Assembly (NCBI GenBank): GCA_964432885.1
Contig: CAYSPG010000005.1
Coordinates: 1-64,000 of the forward strand
Direction: 5' to 3'
Length of the DNA: 64,000 nt
Origin: CAYSPG01 sp964432885
GTDB lineage: Bacteria > Bacteroidota > Bacteroidia > AKYH767-A > OLB10
Notes under the pieces: model-generated
Told to the model about the DNA's origin: nothing
The model's input: only the letters and a program-made list of their open reading frames with translations
Databases searched by the model: none
Program-made: the position numbers and the translations under genes
Shown here: piece by piece, positions 35,042 through 43,349 of the stretch
How positions within the stretch are numbered: position 1 is the first letter of the stretch
Layout of the letters: the number at the start of each line of letters is the position of its first letter

Positions 35042-35683
35042 TTAAACAATCTTTTGTTCAATTGCTTTGGCTACGGCTTCGGTGCCTGAGCTAACGTGTA
35101 GCTTTTCGTAAATGTGGCTGATGTGTGAGTTAACAGTAGGGTAGGAGATGTTGCATTTGGCGGCAATCATCTTGTAACTTAATCCTTGAACTAAGTATGC
35201 AAGTATTTCCTGCTCGCGGGTGGTAAGGTCAAAGTTGTTTTTGGGGATGCTATGGTGTTTGTTATGGAAAAGCATCAGCACTTGTTTGGCTACGGTAGGT
35301 GTCATGGGTGCGCCACCTTGCACCACATCAGCAATGGCTTCGAGGAGTTTGGCCGGGGGTGTTTTCTTTAGCAGGTAACCATCGGCACCGGCAACTATGG
35401 CATCAAATATCTTATCCTCGTCTTCAAAAATGGTTTGCATAAGTACCTTAACATCGGGAACATGCTTGCGGATAAGTTTTAGTCCTTCAATGCCGTTAAC
35501 GTAAGGCATGTCAATATCCATCAGCACCACATCAGGAATATTGGCAGTTATGTTACTTACCACATTGCGGCAGTCTTCATACGCGCCTGTGCATGTAAGT
35601 CCTTCGCTGCTGTTAAGCAGGAGTTGCAATAATTCCCTGCGTGGGTTGTTATCGTCAAATACGGCTACCTTTATTGTTTGCAT
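35042..35683 (-). CDS. NarL/LuxR-family response regulator
   Basis: A 213-residue DNA-binding regulator. The receiver domain has acids D10 and D11, phosphoacceptor D56 in VVLMDIDMP and switch region YLLKKTPPAKL. The C-terminal LuxR-type HTH is FDLTTREQEILAYLVQGLSY through TVNSHISHIYEKL. It is the partner of the large propeller kinase encoded 54 bp upstream on the same strand. Targets are unknown. Its proximity to the fibre and T9SS genes makes those genes candidates, by inference only. Confidence 0.94.
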   Translation of the reverse strand: MQTIKVAVFDDNNPRRELLQLLLNSSEGLTCTGAYEDCRNVVSNITANIPDVVLMDIDMPYVNGIEGLKLIRKHVPDVKVLMQTIFEDEDKIFDAIVAGADGYLLKKTPPAKLLEAIADVVQGGAPMTPTVAKQVLMLFHNKHHSIPKNNFDLTTREQEILAYLVQGLSYKMIAAKCNISYPTVNSHISHIYEKLHVSSGTEAVAKAIEQKIV

Positions 35684-35737
35684 GTGGCAAAGATGATGGG
35701 TTTGGTTTTATGATGCAATAGTTGATATCAATGATTT

Positions 35738-38700
35738 TTAAATGCTAAACTCCAAAACCACTTCTGTTCCTTTATCTATTTCAGAATTAATTTTTACTAT
35801 TCCGTTTAATTCATTGGCGCGTTTGCGCATGCTGGCTAAGCCGTTGCCACCAAAGGACTCGCTTCTGTCATTGCTACTTGCAGTTGCAAGTGTGGCAAAC
35901 CCCACTCCATCATCTTTAATCTTTAACACAAGCTTGTTGTTTCTGTTTATGAACATGTCAATCCATACATTATGGCATTGGGCATATTTGGCTGCGTTGT
36001 TAATTGTTTCTTTAAATAGAAGGTACAGGTTCTTACGCTGCGCCATGTCAAGCTTAAGGTTGTTTAGCTGTTCGGAAGCATTAAAGTTTACCAGACAATC
36101 TTTAGGTTCTAATATTTCAATGGCAAAGGCTCTCATGCGGTTGATGACGTTATCAAAGCGGTCGTTTTTGGTGTTGATGGTCCACACAATGTCGCTCATG
36201 GCTTCCATCATGTTATTGGTGTTGTTGCTTATTTGATTGAGCAATGTATTTACTTCGGGGGCGCTGCCGTTCATTTTGTTTTGGATAACAGCACTTGAAA
36301 GGGCAATGCTGCTGAGGGTGCTTCCTATTTCATCGTGCAAGTCGGCAGCTATGCGGTTGCGCACGGTAAGGAGTTTATGCTGTTGTTGCAAGCGGTAACG
36401 GTACAAGGCATACACACTGCCTGCAATGGTAAGCAACACTGCCAGCCTAAACCACCAGGTTTGGTACCATGCCGGTAAAATGATGATGTTGATGGATGCG
36501 CCTTGCTCGTTCCAAACACCATCGGTGCCAGCGCCTTTTACCTGAAAGGTGTAGCCGCCCGGAGGCAGATTGGTGTAGGTGGCGGCATTTTTTGTTCCGT
36601 TAGGTATCCAGTTGTTGTCAAAGCCCAGTAGCCGGTAAGCATATTGTTTTTTAGTTGCAGGTGATGATTCCAGTGCTGCAAACTCCAGCGTGAACATGTT
36701 TTTGTTGTGCGGAAGGGTGATGGTGTTTGCATAGGCAATAGGTGCTTGAACAATGGTGCTGTCGGAGGTGTGGGTTGCCGGTTTGTTGTAAATAGATAAC
36801 TCCGTAAGCACAATGGCAGGTGCAGGGTTTTGTTTTAATATTTCGGCAGGGTTAAAGATGGTAAAGCCGGCTGTGCCTCCAAACAGCAACTCGCCCGACT
36901 GTAGTTTGAGCTTTTCGTAACGGTTAAACTCATTGCCGGGCAAGCCGTCATCGGTAGAAAAGTTTCTGAACGCGAGAGAAGAAGGGTTAAAACAACTTAA
37001 TCCATTATTGGTACTCATCCAGAGGTTGCCTGCATTGTCATTTAGCATGGCGTACACAACGCTGTTGGGCAATCCGTCTGCTTCGGTGTAGCGGGTGCAT
37101 TTGCCCGTGGCATAGTCAAAGCGGTTTAGTCCATTGCCATTGGTGCCTATCCATAAATACTTAGTAGGTTCGATAGCATCGGGACAAACAGAGAAAATCA
37201 TATCCCCGCTAAGGGAAGCATTGTCTTTTGGATTGTTTTTCCATTGCTGCCATTGGTTCTTTTTCTCATCAAAACTAAACAAGCCCTGCATGGTGCCAAA
37301 CCAAAACACATCTTGCGCATCCTGCCAGTAGTCAGATATAAAGGAATATTCCTGCATATCGGCTTTAATTGGGAACTTGTATTCTTTAATGGGTGCCTTG
37401 GTAGCTTTATTAAACTCCACCAAACTGCGGCTGTTATCGGCATGATGTTTTAACATCCATAACCGGTTGTTGTTATCAACAAACAATTTCTTGTACTCAA
37501 TTCTGCCTGATTGTGCTATTTGTTTTACATCTATAGATTGGTTAGCGGTGTTGTACCAAACTAAATAGTTGAAGTTTGGTTTATCTACACACACCACCCA
37601 CAGCATGCCCTCTTTATCGCATTGCATGCTTTGTATTGCCACGGTGCCATCATTCCACAACCCGCCATTGGGTTTTACGTTAGGAAAAGGAATATCTCCA
37701 ATAACCTTACCCGTTACAGGGTTTATGCGTTTTAAAAACTGTTGGCTATCAAACAATATTACATCGCCTGTTTTGCCCTGGGCATAATACCAACTGCCTA
37801 TGCCGGGGTTGCGAAAACGTTCTTTGCGGGCATTGTAGGTGAATATGCCGTGCCCGCTGCTGCCCACCCATAACGTGCCACTTCGGTCGGTAAAGCCGGA
37901 TATGCAAATGTCAAATGATTTAAGATTGCTTGCCACAGGTTTTAGTTGTAGCGTGCCAGGGTTAAAGCAGTAGTTACCCGAAGAGGTGCTGAAGTAAAAC
38001 CGGTTGTGGGCATCTGAGAAATTACCACCATCGCCTATTATGTTAGTGCTGTTTACCTCTGAAGTATGCAGTATTTTTAGTTGCACAGCATCCACAAGGT
38101 GAAGCTTTGAACCCGCTCGCACAATAACATTGTTTTGATTGGGCAGTGGTGTAACTGAAAAATACGCGGTACCGGTGCCGCCAATTTGCGTAGCAGCAAA
38201 GGCGCTGTGCTGCCATTGGGTAAAGGCTTTGTTAAAGGAATACACATGAAGGGTATCGGGAAAGGTTATCCATAGCGACTGATTGTTTATCCATTTAATA
38301 CCATATACGCTACCGAGAGATAACTGATTACCTGAATGCGATTGTTGGGCATTGTAATCAAACAGCAGTTTTATGCTGCCAAGATTTGGTGTAGAAAAAT
38401 TACCGGCAGCAAGTGTGCTGATGTCAAACACGTAAGCATTGTTGATGGTGTTAACTAAGAGTTTGCCATTGGTGCTTTTAATGGAATGAATGGCTTCGGC
38501 TCTTTGGGTAAGGAAGGAAGCGGCAGGTATGGCATAGAATCTTTCGGTGTGTTTATCATACAGGCAAATGCCTTTGGTGGTGGTGCCTATCCAGAAGTTG
38601 CCTTTATCATCTTCCTGCATCCATCTTACATAGTTATCGGGCAGGGAGTGAGGGTTTTGCGGGTTGTTGCGAAACACAGTTATGTGGTAGCCATCGTACC

Positions 38701-38893
38701 TGTTAAGCCCATCCTTGCTGGAAAACCACATGAAGCCTTCTTTATCCTGTATGATGCATTGCACCATGCCTTGCGAGAGTCCATCGTTTACGGTAATGCT
38801 TTCAAAGTTCATGCGAACCGTGTCGGGGCTGTACTGTGCATGTGTACTGAGGCAGAGGTGGAGGAAGGAAAGTAAACAGAAGAGGTGCTTCAT
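35738..38893 (-). CDS. Beta-propeller sensor histidine kinase (HisKA_3, NarX type)
   Basis: A 1051-residue membrane sensor with a signal segment (MKHLFCLLSFLHLCLSTHAQ), about 650 residues of propeller repeats (MWFSSKDGLNRYDGYHI, FWIGTTTKGICLYD, LWMSTNNGLSCFN), a Y_Y_Y-like beta domain and one membrane helix (WWFRLAVLLTIAGSVYALY). The cytoplasmic part has a HisKA_3 box with H853 in IAADLHDEIGSTLSS and an ATPase domain (KIKDDGVGFAT, GGNGLASMRKRANEL). Its partner regulator follows after 54 bp. It belongs to a different kinase class from the protein at 2286 although the sensor parts are alike. The signal sensed is unknown. Confidence 0.94.
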   Translation of the reverse strand: MKHLFCLLSFLHLCLSTHAQYSPDTVRMNFESITVNDGLSQGMVQCIIQDKEGFMWFSSKDGLNRYDGYHITVFRNNPQNPHSLPDNYVRWMQEDDKGNFWIGTTTKGICLYDKHTERFYAIPAASFLTQRAEAIHSIKSTNGKLLVNTINNAYVFDISTLAAGNFSTPNLGSIKLLFDYNAQQSHSGNQLSLGSVYGIKWINNQSLWITFPDTLHVYSFNKAFTQWQHSAFAATQIGGTGTAYFSVTPLPNQNNVIVRAGSKLHLVDAVQLKILHTSEVNSTNIIGDGGNFSDAHNRFYFSTSSGNYCFNPGTLQLKPVASNLKSFDICISGFTDRSGTLWVGSSGHGIFTYNARKERFRNPGIGSWYYAQGKTGDVILFDSQQFLKRINPVTGKVIGDIPFPNVKPNGGLWNDGTVAIQSMQCDKEGMLWVVCVDKPNFNYLVWYNTANQSIDVKQIAQSGRIEYKKLFVDNNNRLWMLKHHADNSRSLVEFNKATKAPIKEYKFPIKADMQEYSFISDYWQDAQDVFWFGTMQGLFSFDEKKNQWQQWKNNPKDNASLSGDMIFSVCPDAIEPTKYLWIGTNGNGLNRFDYATGKCTRYTEADGLPNSVVYAMLNDNAGNLWMSTNNGLSCFNPSSLAFRNFSTDDGLPGNEFNRYEKLKLQSGELLFGGTAGFTIFNPAEILKQNPAPAIVLTELSIYNKPATHTSDSTIVQAPIAYANTITLPHNKNMFTLEFAALESSPATKKQYAYRLLGFDNNWIPNGTKNAATYTNLPPGGYTFQVKGAGTDGVWNEQGASINIIILPAWYQTWWFRLAVLLTIAGSVYALYRYRLQQQHKLLTVRNRIAADLHDEIGSTLSSIALSSAVIQNKMNGSAPEVNTLLNQISNNTNNMMEAMSDIVWTINTKNDRFDNVINRMRAFAIEILEPKDCLVNFNASEQLNNLKLDMAQRKNLYLLFKETINNAAKYAQCHNVWIDMFINRNNKLVLKIKDDGVGFATLATASSNDRSESFGGNGLASMRKRANELNGIVKINSEIDKGTEVVLEFSI

Positions 38894-38979
38894 AGCGGAG
38901 ATACAAAGAAAAGAGATTTGCGGTTATCTGCTAATTGCTCTGACAAGGCTTCGGTTCTTTGAAGTTGACTAAAGTAAGG

Positions 38980-39223
38980 AGATTCCTAAATGCGTTCGGA
39001 ATGAAAGTGCAATGTACTATATGGAAAACGAGATTCCTCACTGCGTTCGGAATGACAGTTGGTTGATGATACCAAGAGAGAAAAGGGAAAAGCAAAGGCG
39101 AGCTTTGCTCGCCTTTGCTTTTCCCTTTTCTCTCACCAACACGCGCTGCTCTTGTCATTCCGAACGCAGTGAGGAATCTCTACGAACAAATACGTTTGTC
39201 ATTGGGAACGTAGTGAGGAATCT
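38980..39223. repeat. Palindromic element C, nested ends around a 28-bp perfect hairpin
   Basis: The outermost pair is degenerate (38980, AGATTCCTAAATGCGTTCGG; and ending AGTGAGGAATCT at 39223). Inside it is a perfect 28-bp pair at 39030-39057 and 39153-39180 (GATTCCTCACTGCGTTCGG at its core). Inside that is a perfect 28-bp hairpin, arms 39076-39103 and 39107-39134 with a 3-nt loop, rich in purines on the left arm. The rest of 38894-39422 shows no gene; 39224-39422 is AT-rich and should hold the promoter of the fibre gene. Confidence 0.9.
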
Positions 39224-39422
39224 GCCCTTACATCATTGACATCAATGACAAAACCACACCCATCACCACACAAAATCATTGGTATGAACTATTGACGGGC
39301 GCAGTTGGGCAGGGCATCTTTGTAGCGTGAAAGAAAAGGTAATTTGGTAATTAAGGGATTTGGTAATTAAGGCACGACAATAATCAATAACAAATAACAC
39401 CATAACTAAACATCAAACAAAT

Positions 39423-42400
39423 ATGCAACACACAACAAACACAACATTCAGTAGGCAACAAGCAGTTAGCAGTAGGCAGGTTCGCTTTGCTAATTGCCAA
39501 CTGCCCTTTGCTAACTTCGCTCTCCTGCTTGCATTAGCACTCTGCCTCACAGCAGGTTCTCCCTTCGGGGAGCAGGGGGCTTATGCCCAATCGCCCAACG
39601 CCATACCTTACCAAGGCGTAGCACGTAACAATACAGGCGAGGTATTAAGCACACAAGCCATAGGCTTACGCATCAGCTTGCGAGATGTAACCGCAGGCGG
39701 CACCATCGTGTATCAGGAAACACACACACCCACCACCACAGCCTTAGGTTTATTTAACATAAACATAGGCACAGGCACACCAGGCATAGGCACACTTGCC
39801 TCAGTTAACTGGGCTGGCGGTGCCAAGTTCATACAAGTAGAAATGGACCCTGCCGGAGGCACAAGCTATACCGATATGGGCACCACGCAGCTTATGAGCG
39901 TGCCGTATGCACTCTATGCAGGCAAGAGCCATGGCGGTGTTAACTATGCCGGAAGCTGGAATGCAAGCACCAACACACCCGCTTTAATAAGCAGCACAGG
40001 CACCAAAGGAGATTATTATGTAGTTAACACAGCAGGCACCACCTCCCTTAACAGCATTAACGAATGGAAAGCAGGCGACTGGGCAATATTTAACGGCACC
40101 GTTTGGGAAAAGGTAGATAACACCGATAACATCTCCGATGGCACAGCCCTTGGCAACACCATGCGCTGGAACGGAACTGCATGGGTGGCTGATAATGCTT
40201 TGTTTAACAACGGCTCGCGCATTGCCATTGGTACCACAAGCCCCAACACCAGTGCAGCTTTAGACATAAGCAGCACTACCGGCTCTTTACTTGTACCCCG
40301 CATGACAACCGCACAGCGCAATGCACTTACCCCCACAGCAGGTATGGTAATATTTAACACTACTGCAGACTCATTACAGTCATACAAAGCAACGGGTGGT
40401 ACTGCCACATCAATAGATATTTCACAAGCAGTATGGAGTATAAACTATGGTATTGCCCGTTACAGTCAGTCTTTTATACCTACTGTAAGCGGCACATTAT
40501 ACTCGGTTACCTTGTTAATTGATGGTGGAACAGGTTCATCTACACTAAATATATTCAGCGGTGCAGGTGTAGGTGGCACTTTATTAGACACGCAACCACT
40601 TACTGTTTCAACGGCAGCAGGCACCGAAATAGAAATAATTATTGCTACACCGCCAACCCTTACAGCAGGCAATACCTATACGTTTGATGTAACCACATCA
40701 GGCTTTGGCTTTAGGGTGCAAAACACCAACGTATATGCCAATGGCAACGCTTACCAAAACACAAATTCACAACTAACCCACGATTTGTATTTTAAAACTA
40801 AAATGACCGTTGCCACCGGAAGTTGGGTAAGCAGTGGTCCCGGAGCCACAGGTGCAACAGGTCCTGCCGGAGCAACAGGTGCAACAGGTCCTGCCGGAGC
40901 AACCGGAGCCACAGGAGCACAAGGTCCTATAGGCCCAACGGGAGCAACTGGACCTACAGGCTTAATAGCCAATGGCACTGCAGCAGGCAACACCCCTTAC
41001 TGGAATGGTACATCATGGATAGTAAACTCAAGCAATATACACAACAATGGTGGCAATGTAGGCTTAGGCACTACCACACCTGCCAGCAAATTAGATGTTG
41101 AAGGCGGCTTGGCAGTAGGCGCAACTTACAGTGGAACTACTGCAGCACCTGCCAACGGTGCAATTATAGAGGGCAATGTGGGTATTGGAACAACAGCTCC
41201 ATCTACAAAATTAGATATAACTAAATCAACTACCTATAACGCTACAACACCAGGGTTAGATTATTATAACCTTCATCTATCTGCTCCGCAAAATGCGGTG
41301 AATGACGAAGCTACAGGTATTACCTTTGGTACAACCAATAACCTAAATGCGCAGGCAGGTATTTATGTGCAAAACTCAACTCTATATGGTACTAAAATGA
41401 GTTTTGGTACTACCAATAGTTATGCAACAGGGAGTCAAACCCGAATGACAATAGATAATATCGGCAATGTGGGTGTTGGAACCACAACACCGGGTGCCAA
41501 ATTAGAAGTAGCAGGACAAGTTAAAATTACAGGCGGTGCGCCCGGTGCCGGCAAGGTTTTAACATCTGATGCAGCTGGCTTGGCAAGTTGGACTACACCA
41601 AGCGGTGGACTTGCCAATGGCACTGCAGCAGGCAATACGCCTTTTTGGAATGGCTCATCATGGATAACCAACTCAAGCAATATATTTAACAATGGTGGCA
41701 ATGTAGGTATTGGAACAACAGCACCCGCTACCAAGTTGGATGTAAGCCGTGCTGATGCAGCTGGTGATGGCGATGCCATTTCATTTGGCAGCCAAACCTA
41801 TAAAATGGGTAAACTGGGCGAAATCACCTCAGATAATGGAGTTTATTTAGCCAATGTCTATGGGGCAAATGCTTACATTGACTTTAGGGTTGCAGGCAAT
41901 GCAGTAGCTAATACTAAAATGCGTGTACATGGGAACGGCAATGTGGGTATTGGTACAACAGCGCCTAACAATCGTTTAGATTTAGGAACAACATTTGGCA
42001 CAACACTTACTGACCCCATTTCTAAAAAACTTGCAGTTTATAACTCTGCTGCAGGAGATGCATTTAGTGGTTTGGGGTTTAGTTCTACCGGAGGGTTTAA
42101 TAATTTGGAATTTCATTGTAATTCAACTCAAACTGAGGAAGCCGGAATGGTATTAGTGGGTAACGGAAATGTAGGTATTGGAGATCGTACTCCAACCTCA
42201 CGGTTATCTGTTGCACTCTCTACACCAAAAACTACCTCAAATTTTAATCTAACACAATGGTTAACTTCTGATGCTACCAATCCTCAAAAATTGTATATGG
42301 GTTATTTAGGCTCGGCAACTCCTGGTATCAGAACTTTTCTATTACAAACCGAAGAGGAAGGGGTAAGTAGTACAGGAGCTATAACGCTTCAACCTTATGG

Positions 42401-42986
42401 TGGCGTAGTAAATATTGGCGCTATTAGTACACAAACAATAACCCCACTTAACGTCAGAAACGATAACGGTATTAGTCCGCTTGTATCATTTGCTAACATC
42501 ACAAACAATCCAAATGCTAATAACCCCGGTTTATACATTTTAGCGGGTGCCAATGCTCCAACTGTTGGAAGTTATCACATGGCCTTTCTTAGACCCGATG
42601 CCACCACTGTTGGCTCAATATATCAAAACTCTGCCACCACAGTTGGCTATTACACCACATCTGATAAAAGAATTAAAACAAACATACACGACACCAAACT
42701 TGGTTTAAAAACAGTGATGAATATTGATGTTAAAGATTATAACTATAAAGACGATTTAACTAAAGAACAAACCGGCTTTATTGCTCAACAATTATATGAA
42801 CAGTTTCCACAGGCAGTATTAAAAGGTGGCGATGATGCTAAAACTGAACCCTGGATGGTAGATTATGGTAAGATGACTCCTTTATTGGTTAAATCAATAC
42901 AAGAACAACAAACCCAAATAGAAGCACAGCAAGCTCAGATAGATTTACTAAAAGCCGAAATAGAAAAACTAAAAGCAGGTAAATAA
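39423..42986 (+). CDS. Surface fibre protein with collagen-like stretch and S74 self-cleaving chaperone end
   Basis: A 1187-residue exported protein. The N-terminus is unusual, with 30 polar residues before the hydrophobic FALLLALALCLTAG and a short GSPFGEQG insert before AYAQ. The domain beginning SPNAIPYQGVARN (residues 60-240) is shared with the protein at 43350. A collagen-like run of about 13 G-X-Y triplets covers residues 474-512. Repeated GNVGIGTTAP segments, typical of fibre shafts, follow. The C-terminus (1078-1187) is an S74 intramolecular chaperone: Ser1080 and Lys1085 in TSDKRIKTN form the cleavage dyad, then GFIAQQLYEQFP and a coiled coil. In phage fibres this part trimerises the shaft and is then cut off. 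No phage genes are near. Confidence 0.88.
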   Translation: MQHTTNTTFSRQQAVSSRQVRFANCQLPFANFALLLALALCLTAGSPFGEQGAYAQSPNAIPYQGVARNNTGEVLSTQAIGLRISLRDVTAGGTIVYQETHTPTTTALGLFNINIGTGTPGIGTLASVNWAGGAKFIQVEMDPAGGTSYTDMGTTQLMSVPYALYAGKSHGGVNYAGSWNASTNTPALISSTGTKGDYYVVNTAGTTSLNSINEWKAGDWAIFNGTVWEKVDNTDNISDGTALGNTMRWNGTAWVADNALFNNGSRIAIGTTSPNTSAALDISSTTGSLLVPRMTTAQRNALTPTAGMVIFNTTADSLQSYKATGGTATSIDISQAVWSINYGIARYSQSFIPTVSGTLYSVTLLIDGGTGSSTLNIFSGAGVGGTLLDTQPLTVSTAAGTEIEIIIATPPTLTAGNTYTFDVTTSGFGFRVQNTNVYANGNAYQNTNSQLTHDLYFKTKMTVATGSWVSSGPGATGATGPAGATGATGPAGATGATGAQGPIGPTGATGPTGLIANGTAAGNTPYWNGTSWIVNSSNIHNNGGNVGLGTTTPASKLDVEGGLAVGATYSGTTAAPANGAIIEGNVGIGTTAPSTKLDITKSTTYNATTPGLDYYNLHLSAPQNAVNDEATGITFGTTNNLNAQAGIYVQNSTLYGTKMSFGTTNSYATGSQTRMTIDNIGNVGVGTTTPGAKLEVAGQVKITGGAPGAGKVLTSDAAGLASWTTPSGGLANGTAAGNTPFWNGSSWITNSSNIFNNGGNVGIGTTAPATKLDVSRADAAGDGDAISFGSQTYKMGKLGEITSDNGVYLANVYGANAYIDFRVAGNAVANTKMRVHGNGNVGIGTTAPNNRLDLGTTFGTTLTDPISKKLAVYNSAAGDAFSGLGFSSTGGFNNLEFHCNSTQTEEAGMVLVGNGNVGIGDRTPTSRLSVALSTPKTTSNFNLTQWLTSDATNPQKLYMGYLGSATPGIRTFLLQTEEEGVSSTGAITLQPYGGVVNIGAISTQTITPLNVRNDNGISPLVSFANITNNPNANNPGLYILAGANAPTVGSYHMAFLRPDATTVGSIYQNSATTVGYYTTSDKRIKTNIHDTKLGLKTVMNIDVKDYNYKDDLTKEQTGFIAQQLYEQFPQAVLKGGDDAKTEPWMVDYGKMTPLLVKSIQEQQTQIEAQQAQIDLLKAEIEKLKAGK

Positions 42987-43030
42987 TTAAACGACTTAAC
43001 GCACAAAACGATGTTTGTTATGTACAAAGT

Positions 43031-43225
43031 TGCAACACATTGTCAGGTTGAACGTCCGTTACTTCAATCATCTGCAACACATTGTCATGCCGGGCGTCCG
43101 TTATCTCAATCCTCTGTAACAACTTGCCTTGACGGGAAGCCGTTACCTCAATCCTCTGCAACACATTGCACTACCGGGCGTCCGTTATCTCAATGCTCTG
43201 CAACAGATGGCACTGCGGGAATTTC
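43031..43225. repeat. 42-bp tandem repeat, 4.6 copies, upstream of the second fibre gene
   Basis: Copies begin at 43031, 43073, 43115, 43157 and 43199 (partial). Each starts TGCAACACATTG or a close variant and holds a CGTCCGTTATCTCAAT-like end. The period equals 14 codons, so the frame of the fibre gene stays open through it (ATHCHAGRPLSQSS-like units). At 43232-43260 a lone half of the element ends found at 38980 follows (GAGATTCCTCACTTCGTTCG). The whole gap 42987-43349 holds only this and the promoter region of the fibre gene. Confidence 0.88.
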
Positions 43226-43349
43226 AAACAATGAGATTCCTCACTTCGTTCGGAATGACAAAAAATATTCATATAATGGTGAAGAGAAAGTTATAAGTTT
43301 AAATTTACACGCAAATAAACTTATTCTATCAACTTTATCACTTATTCCT

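Noticed and set aside
43011..43349. Long N-terminal extension of the second fibre protein
   Set aside because: The frame is open only because the tandem repeat has a period of 14 codons; a clean signal peptide begins at 43350, and the paralogue has no matching extension.
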